Of a stretch of DNA of 64,000 nucleotides, positions 59,595 to 64,000 are shown piece by piece (the first letter of the stretch is position 1; the number at the start of each line of letters is the position of its first letter). The notes under the pieces were generated by a model. That model saw only the letters and a program-made list of their open reading frames with translations, made no database searches and was not told the origin of the DNA. The DNA is from Pseudoalteromonas caenipelagi. GTDB taxonomy: Bacteria > Pseudomonadota > Gammaproteobacteria > Enterobacterales > Alteromonadaceae. Location of the stretch: positions 222,041 to 286,040 of the forward strand of contig NZ_JABBPG010000007.1 of NCBI RefSeq assembly GCF_013140855.1. Reading direction: 5' to 3'. Position numbers and translations under genes: made by a program.

Positions 59595-59903
59595 ATGAAG
59601 TTTTATACACTAATTGTTGTAATTATTCTAGCCTTTAGCCAAGCGCAAGCAGCTTCAACTAAAGGTGGCGTTGAGCGCATATACCCTCAAGATGGTACGG
59701 TTTATTTTAGATTAAAAGATGAACCCTGTAAAAGCACGCAAAAAAATACCTATTGGAGTTTTAGTTTGTCAGATGAAACGGCTAAGACTTGGTTTGCTAT
59801 GCTTTTAGCTGCAGCCTCATCGGGACATGTTGTTAAACTTGGGGTTGAACAGTGTAATCCAGATATTAATCAATCTATTAGTTATTTATACATTGATTAT
59901 TGA
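59595..59903 (+). CDS. Small secreted protein, array member 7
   Basis: 102 residues; signal peptide MKFYTLIVVIILAFSQA ending near AQAA. Mature: QDGTVYFRLKDEPCKST then YWSF, helix WFAMLLAAASSG, HVVKLGV, Cys in EQCNPD and SYLYIDY. The stop is followed directly by a strong hairpin, so this is the last of the series. Confidence 0.75.
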   Translation: MKFYTLIVVIILAFSQAQAASTKGGVERIYPQDGTVYFRLKDEPCKSTQKNTYWSFSLSDETAKTWFAMLLAAASSGHVVKLGVEQCNPDINQSISYLYIDY

Positions 59904-59929
59904 AATAGCACCACAGTGGTAGCTATTTA
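59903..59929 (+). terminator. Hairpin after the small-protein array
   Basis: AAATAGC pairs with GCTATTT and inside it ACCA with TGGT, one bulged base, loop CAG; the tail AAACTATATTAC is not a classical T run, so termination is likely only in part. The rest of 59930-60349 holds no credible gene, only leader of the next one. Confidence 0.5.
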
Positions 59930-60349
59930 AACTATATTACTTTTTCAACCTACCCAACCTTTACTCTTTAATAAGTGTGTTTGAAGCTAGGCTATGGATA
60001 TTGAAACTGTGCTATTAGTCAGTTTGCCTCCAAAAGGCCTTTATGCGTATATACGGGATAAAAGCTGTATTTACAATTACCTATTTAAGTCGTGTTGCCA
60101 ATTTAAACAGCAATAAGCAGAGTGATTGTTTTTCACTCTCGTTTACAATCTGGTCTCCTGCCGTGTTTACTTCTAAAAATGATTCCAATAGAATTCTGAA
60201 CCTATTTTCAAAACGCAACTTTCTAACTTCGTTTAAGGACTTCCGGATGCTGACGTATCAAAATATGCTCAGGCCTAGTAATAAAAAAGCACGCTGTGGC
60301 ACAAGCTGGATGCTTATATTGACCCAATCAACTCAAATTAGGGGCACAC

Positions 60350-63300
60350 ATGTATAAAGGACTATTATTTTTTATTGTGCTGATGTTCAGCATCGGTGTT
60401 CAAGCGATTCAGTCACCTTCTATGAGCTCTTCAAAAAGCTCTATGTACTTAGGTGATACGACAGAACTTTCTTGGTCAAAACCCAGTGGAACAGCTTATT
60501 TTCACCTTTGGGTTATTAAGCCCTCGCAGTCGCCTTTAAAGTTTCGTAGTAATTATACAGGAACTTCATTTAGCCGTTGGATACAAAACTATCCTGGCAC
60601 ACATACTTTTTATGTAGAAGCGTGTGATGGAAATGGCGCGTGTGCTTCATCAAACAGTGTCAGTGTGTATATGCAGGAACGGCCTACAATTCCTGCCACC
60701 CCTGGTGAGCCTAATGTGAATTGGGATTTATACCATCCTGTTGGCGCCTCTATCAGAGTTAAAATTCCTAGTATTTCTGGGGCTGATTATTATCAAGTTT
60801 ATAACGGCACTTCCACAACCAGTACTACGGTTAGTCGAACTTTCTACAGTAGTACTTGGGAATATATTCCTTCTGTGGCAAGTGGACCGAATTATATTCG
60901 TATCAAAGCATGTAATAGCGCAGGTTGTAGCTCGGAGAGTACACCGAGGCGTATCGTTATCTTTAATAATCCAAGCGCGCCAAACCTCGCGATTAGTTCG
61001 ACAACTGTTGGTAAAGGTGGAACGGTTAAAGTGGATTGGAACCGTCCAGATGGACTGATTTGGTCAGGGGCTTATTTCAAACTCAGCTGTATCAATAACA
61101 GCGGTTCAGATGTGTGCGCGCAAACCATTCCTCATATTGGCGGTTCGAATAAATCTGAATACTCATATAGTTTTACGGCTAACAGTATTAGTGCCTACGA
61201 CATTCAAGTAAAGGCCTGTAACAAAACCGACTCTTACTGCTCGAGCAGTGCAACGCGTACGGCTTATGTTATCCCCGCGGTGCCAGGAGACCCAGGCTAT
61301 AGCGTAGATTGGGATTTCTATTATCCACAAAATACCACAATGACAGTAAAGCTACCTCAGTCTATAGAAGGCGCTGATAGCTATGACGTTTATTATTATA
61401 AAGAAAACTCGTCACCTCAGGTGCGACATGTTGCAAAATCACAGCAGTCAATCACACTTAATGTTGGCGCTGCAGGTTACTACCAGCTTCAGCTGGCTGC
61501 ATGTGTAACATCAAGAAGCGGAGCTTATCAGTGCAGTTCAACTAGCCAAGGACGCAGAATTGTGTCTTTTGAAGCACCAGTGGCGCCTACTGTATCTGTT
61601 ACACCTGAATTACCTGAACTTGATAGTGATGTTACAGTTACTTGGAACCGACCTGATAAATTAATTTGGTCTGGTGGTTACTTTAAATTGAGCTGTGTTG
61701 TAAATGGCACAGACGTATGTAATCAAAAAATTGATCACATCGGCGGCTCAAATAAATCTGAATATACATATACATTTAAAGCGTCAACGCCTGGTGACTA
61801 CTACGTACAGGTTAAAGCGTGTAATAAATCGGATGTTAACTGTACTTCAAGCAATCTTGTTAAACTTTCAACACAGATCCCTACGCATGGTGATCCGAGT
61901 TTTAATGTTGACTGGGATTTCTATTATCCAGAAAATACAAATATGACCGTTGCGCTGAGTCAGTCTATTGCTGGTGCTGATAGTTTTGATGTGTATTACT
62001 ACCCAGTGAATAAGGACAACCCGGACAGTAGTACGCCGAAAAAAATAGCGCATGTTAGTAAAGCAAAGAAAACCTATGATATTAATGTAGGTAACAAAGG
62101 TTGGTACAGACTACAACTTGCTGCTTGTGTTACATCAGATTCAGGTAGCTATCGTTGCGGTGAAAAAAGTAAAGCGATTCGCATCGTGTCGTTTTCAAAC
62201 CCAGATGCACCACTTGTGAGCGTGACGCCGGAGTCTCCAGATGTTAGCGATACAGTAAAAGTAAACTGGAATCGACCAGGTAATTTAATTTATGCAGGTG
62301 GATACTTCAAAGTAAGTTGTAAAGCAGAAAATGGTACTGAGCTGTGTGGCCAAAAAATAGACCACATTGGTGGCTCTAATAAAGCGGAATATACTCACGA
62401 GCTGAAAGTAAGCGAGGCGGCAGTTGTTGATTTTAAAGTGACTGCGTGCAATAAAACTGATGCAAACTGTACAGTGAGTAATACGGTACGTAAAACCATT
62501 GGTCAACCACTAAAGCCTGTTTTAAGTGCTACACAACGCGAGATGTTTTTAGGGGGGACTACGGTCCTTTCTTGGACCAATCCAAAAAATGCGAAAGTGT
62601 TTAACATTTGGGTTGAGAAGCCAGAACAAGAGCCATTGTTAATTAGGCAGGGATACACACAAACGTTCCTTAATCGATGGATCCAAAACTACCCAGGAGT
62701 ACACTCATTCTACGTTGAAGCATGCCAAGACAATGGTGAGTGTGTGACGTCAAACCGCTTGAATATCACCATGAAGGAGGGACGTGCAGAGCAGTACCCT
62801 GTAATGACGAGTGAAAAGAGCTCAATGGTATTGGGTGATAAAACTTTACTTTCTTGGACAAAACCAGCGGGTACAACTTCATTTAAACTATGGGTAATTA
62901 AACCAGAACAGGAAGCGCTTTTAATAAGAGAGGGGTATACAGAAACCTCACTAAATCGTTGGATCCAAAACTACCCTGGCATACATACGTTTTATGTAGA
63001 AGCGTGCAATGCGCAAGGTGAGTGTTTTAGTTCGAATCGTGTAGAAGTGAATATGCATTATTCACTTGGAACGTTAGAAGATTTAGGACTAGAAGCATCA
63101 GAACGTTCATTTATTAATTCAAAAGACACGATTAAGTGGCAGTTTGCAAAAGCACAAGAAAGGCAATACGAACTGACATTGTTTGTTCAAGAGCCTGGGA
63201 GTAGTCAATACGTTGAGTTAGCGAGTAGCTCAAACAATCAAGCAGGGTCGTTTGATTATCTTTTTGAAGCATCAGGAGACTACTTCTTTTATGTTCAAGC

Positions 63301-64000
63301 GTGCGCATTAGTTGAGCAACAGCAAATCATTCCGATAATCATGGATGGCATGTTCATACCAATTTCAGCACCAATGAGTACAGCGTCTAGAGCTTGTAGC
63401 GATTTAGAGCCGACGAAGACCAAAGTATCGGTAATGAACACCGAGTTTGTGCCCGAGAATCTGAGCACAAAGTTACAGTGGCCAAGTGTGCCAGGTGCAA
63501 CCCGTGTTGTGATTGAAAGCGCGGCATGTGCTGATGCAAGCGACTGTGATTTTGCATCGCTTGATTGGGACGAGTTAGCCACACTTACAAATGGTGAGAC
63601 GAGTTTTGGTCTGAGTAATTCAGCAGGCAAGGTTTACCGCATTAAAGTGTGTTTTAGCGCTAATGAGTGTACGTCTTGGATTAACATTGCTCAGTCGAAA
63701 GCAGATCGCGACTTATACTCATTTAGTGAGCAAGACTTTGCACCAAGCAATGATTCAAATACGTTATCGTTACCGGATGATAAAGAAGGCGGCATAGTAC
63801 TGACCACACCGGGTGAGTTTAGGGTTGATGAGTCAGGTAATGCCACGTATAACGTGCCGTTTGACTTACCTGCGGGCTCGGGTGGCATTCAGCCGCAACT
63901 GGGCTTAAGTTACTCAAGTTCGAATAAGCGCATGGGGGCTGCGGGTATTGGCTGGTCACTGGCGGGTATGTCTTCGATAACACGTTGTGGTAAGTCACAC
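60350..64000 (+). CDS. Secreted giant protein: Ig/Fn3-like repeats followed by an SpvB domain (Tc/Rhs toxin type), 3' end outside window
   Basis: The frame is open from ATG 60350 (AGGGG upstream) to the last base, 1217 codons. Residues 1-21 are a signal peptide. Two module types follow: type A (LGD.T.LSW..P... LW..KP ... RWIQNYPG.HTFYVEAC) at about 60419-60676, 62516-62779 and 62810-63058; and alternating B modules (WDFYYP.NT.MTV... GADS and V.WNRP..LIW.GGYFK.SC ... HIGGSNK.EY) between 60719 and 62500, each with paired cysteines. From about 63790 the SpvB N-terminal domain starts: GEFRVDESGNATYNVPFDLP then PQLGLSYSSSNKRMG and GIGWSLAGMSSI. The family continues in Rhs repeats and a variable toxin end, which are not visible here. 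Confidence 0.88.
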   Translation, partial: MYKGLLFFIVLMFSIGVQAIQSPSMSSSKSSMYLGDTTELSWSKPSGTAYFHLWVIKPSQSPLKFRSNYTGTSFSRWIQNYPGTHTFYVEACDGNGACASSNSVSVYMQERPTIPATPGEPNVNWDLYHPVGASIRVKIPSISGADYYQVYNGTSTTSTTVSRTFYSSTWEYIPSVASGPNYIRIKACNSAGCSSESTPRRIVIFNNPSAPNLAISSTTVGKGGTVKVDWNRPDGLIWSGAYFKLSCINNSGSDVCAQTIPHIGGSNKSEYSYSFTANSISAYDIQVKACNKTDSYCSSSATRTAYVIPAVPGDPGYSVDWDFYYPQNTTMTVKLPQSIEGADSYDVYYYKENSSPQVRHVAKSQQSITLNVGAAGYYQLQLAACVTSRSGAYQCSSTSQGRRIVSFEAPVAPTVSVTPELPELDSDVTVTWNRPDKLIWSGGYFKLSCVVNGTDVCNQKIDHIGGSNKSEYTYTFKASTPGDYYVQVKACNKSDVNCTSSNLVKLSTQIPTHGDPSFNVDWDFYYPENTNMTVALSQSIAGADSFDVYYYPVNKDNPDSSTPKKIAHVSKAKKTYDINVGNKGWYRLQLAACVTSDSGSYRCGEKSKAIRIVSFSNPDAPLVSVTPESPDVSDTVKVNWNRPGNLIYAGGYFKVSCKAENGTELCGQKIDHIGGSNKAEYTHELKVSEAAVVDFKVTACNKTDANCTVSNTVRKTIGQPLKPVLSATQREMFLGGTTVLSWTNPKNAKVFNIWVEKPEQEPLLIRQGYTQTFLNRWIQNYPGVHSFYVEACQDNGECVTSNRLNITMKEGRAEQYPVMTSEKSSMVLGDKTLLSWTKPAGTTSFKLWVIKPEQEALLIREGYTETSLNRWIQNYPGIHTFYVEACNAQGECFSSNRVEVNMHYSLGTLEDLGLEASERSFINSKDTIKWQFAKAQERQYELTLFVQEPGSSQYVELASSSNNQAGSFDYLFEASGDYFFYVQACALVEQQQIIPIIMDGMFIPISAPMSTASRACSDLEPTKTKVSVMNTEFVPENLSTKLQWPSVPGATRVVIESAACADASDCDFASLDWDELATLTNGETSFGLSNSAGKVYRIKVCFSANECTSWINIAQSKADRDLYSFSEQDFAPSNDSNTLSLPDDKEGGIVLTTPGEFRVDESGNATYNVPFDLPAGSGGIQPQLGLSYSSSNKRMGAAGIGWSLAGMSSITRCGKSH

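Noticed and set aside
60043..60357. Frame of 104 codons before the giant secreted protein gene
   Set aside because: Overlaps the real start of the downstream gene, shows no signal peptide or family pattern, and has unusual residue use.

Overview
The window reads as chromosomal DNA of a marine gammaproteobacterium of the order Alteromonadales, most like Pseudoalteromonas. The reasons are a complete Na+-translocating NADH:quinone reductase operon with apbE and nqrM, the FabV-type enoyl reductase, a secreted S10 peptidase, and the block fldB/xerD-dsbC-recJ-prfB-lysS in the order known from enterobacteria and relatives. The genus is inferred from gene content; no database was consulted. Both ends cut genes: an EAL-domain protein on the left and a very large SpvB/Rhs-type protein on the right.

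From 1 to 54 kb the content is mostly core. In order: c-di-GMP phosphodiesterase (end), DUF2797 protein, S10 peptidase; glnK-amtB behind a convincing NtrC/sigma-54 control region; mrcB (PBP1b); a chemoreceptor; a minus-strand run clcA-like, hemJ, pyrB, hemL; erpA; a small HTH gene preceded by a possible small RNA; a minus-strand operon rlmG-yajG-cyclophilin-ampG; alkB-like, bolA, fabV; nqrABCDEF, apbE, nqrM; a cobalamin-riboswitch-controlled cluster btuD-btuC-(cobT remnant)-cobQ-cobO-btuF followed by ung; DUF3545, talB, yaaA, an MFS transporter; a periplasmic binding protein paired with a hybrid histidine kinase; srmB and trmN6 divergent; an HExxH protein and a chemoreceptor fragment; then fldB, xerD, dsbC, recJ, prfB (with its programmed +1 frameshift) and lysS.

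After lysS comes a tRNA block: one tRNA-Ser(GCT) and three identical tRNA-Arg(ACG) genes mixed with broken tRNA-Arg pieces, part of it a 224-bp tandem duplication. An IS3-family remnant with a 5-bp microsatellite follows, apparently inserted into another tRNA-remnant sequence. From about 55.3 kb the content changes to accessory type: a secreted beta-helix protein, seven consecutive small secreted proteins that appear to be divergent paralogues, and a secreted giant protein with repeated Ig/Fn3-like modules leading into an SpvB domain.

The most interesting parts are the last 8 kb (a possible secreted multi-component system whose small proteins have a layout recalling disulfide-bonded OB-fold toxin B subunits), the decayed cobC and cobT copies around the B12 cluster, the duplicated tRNA-Arg block, and the structured RNA candidate upstream of the small HTH gene.
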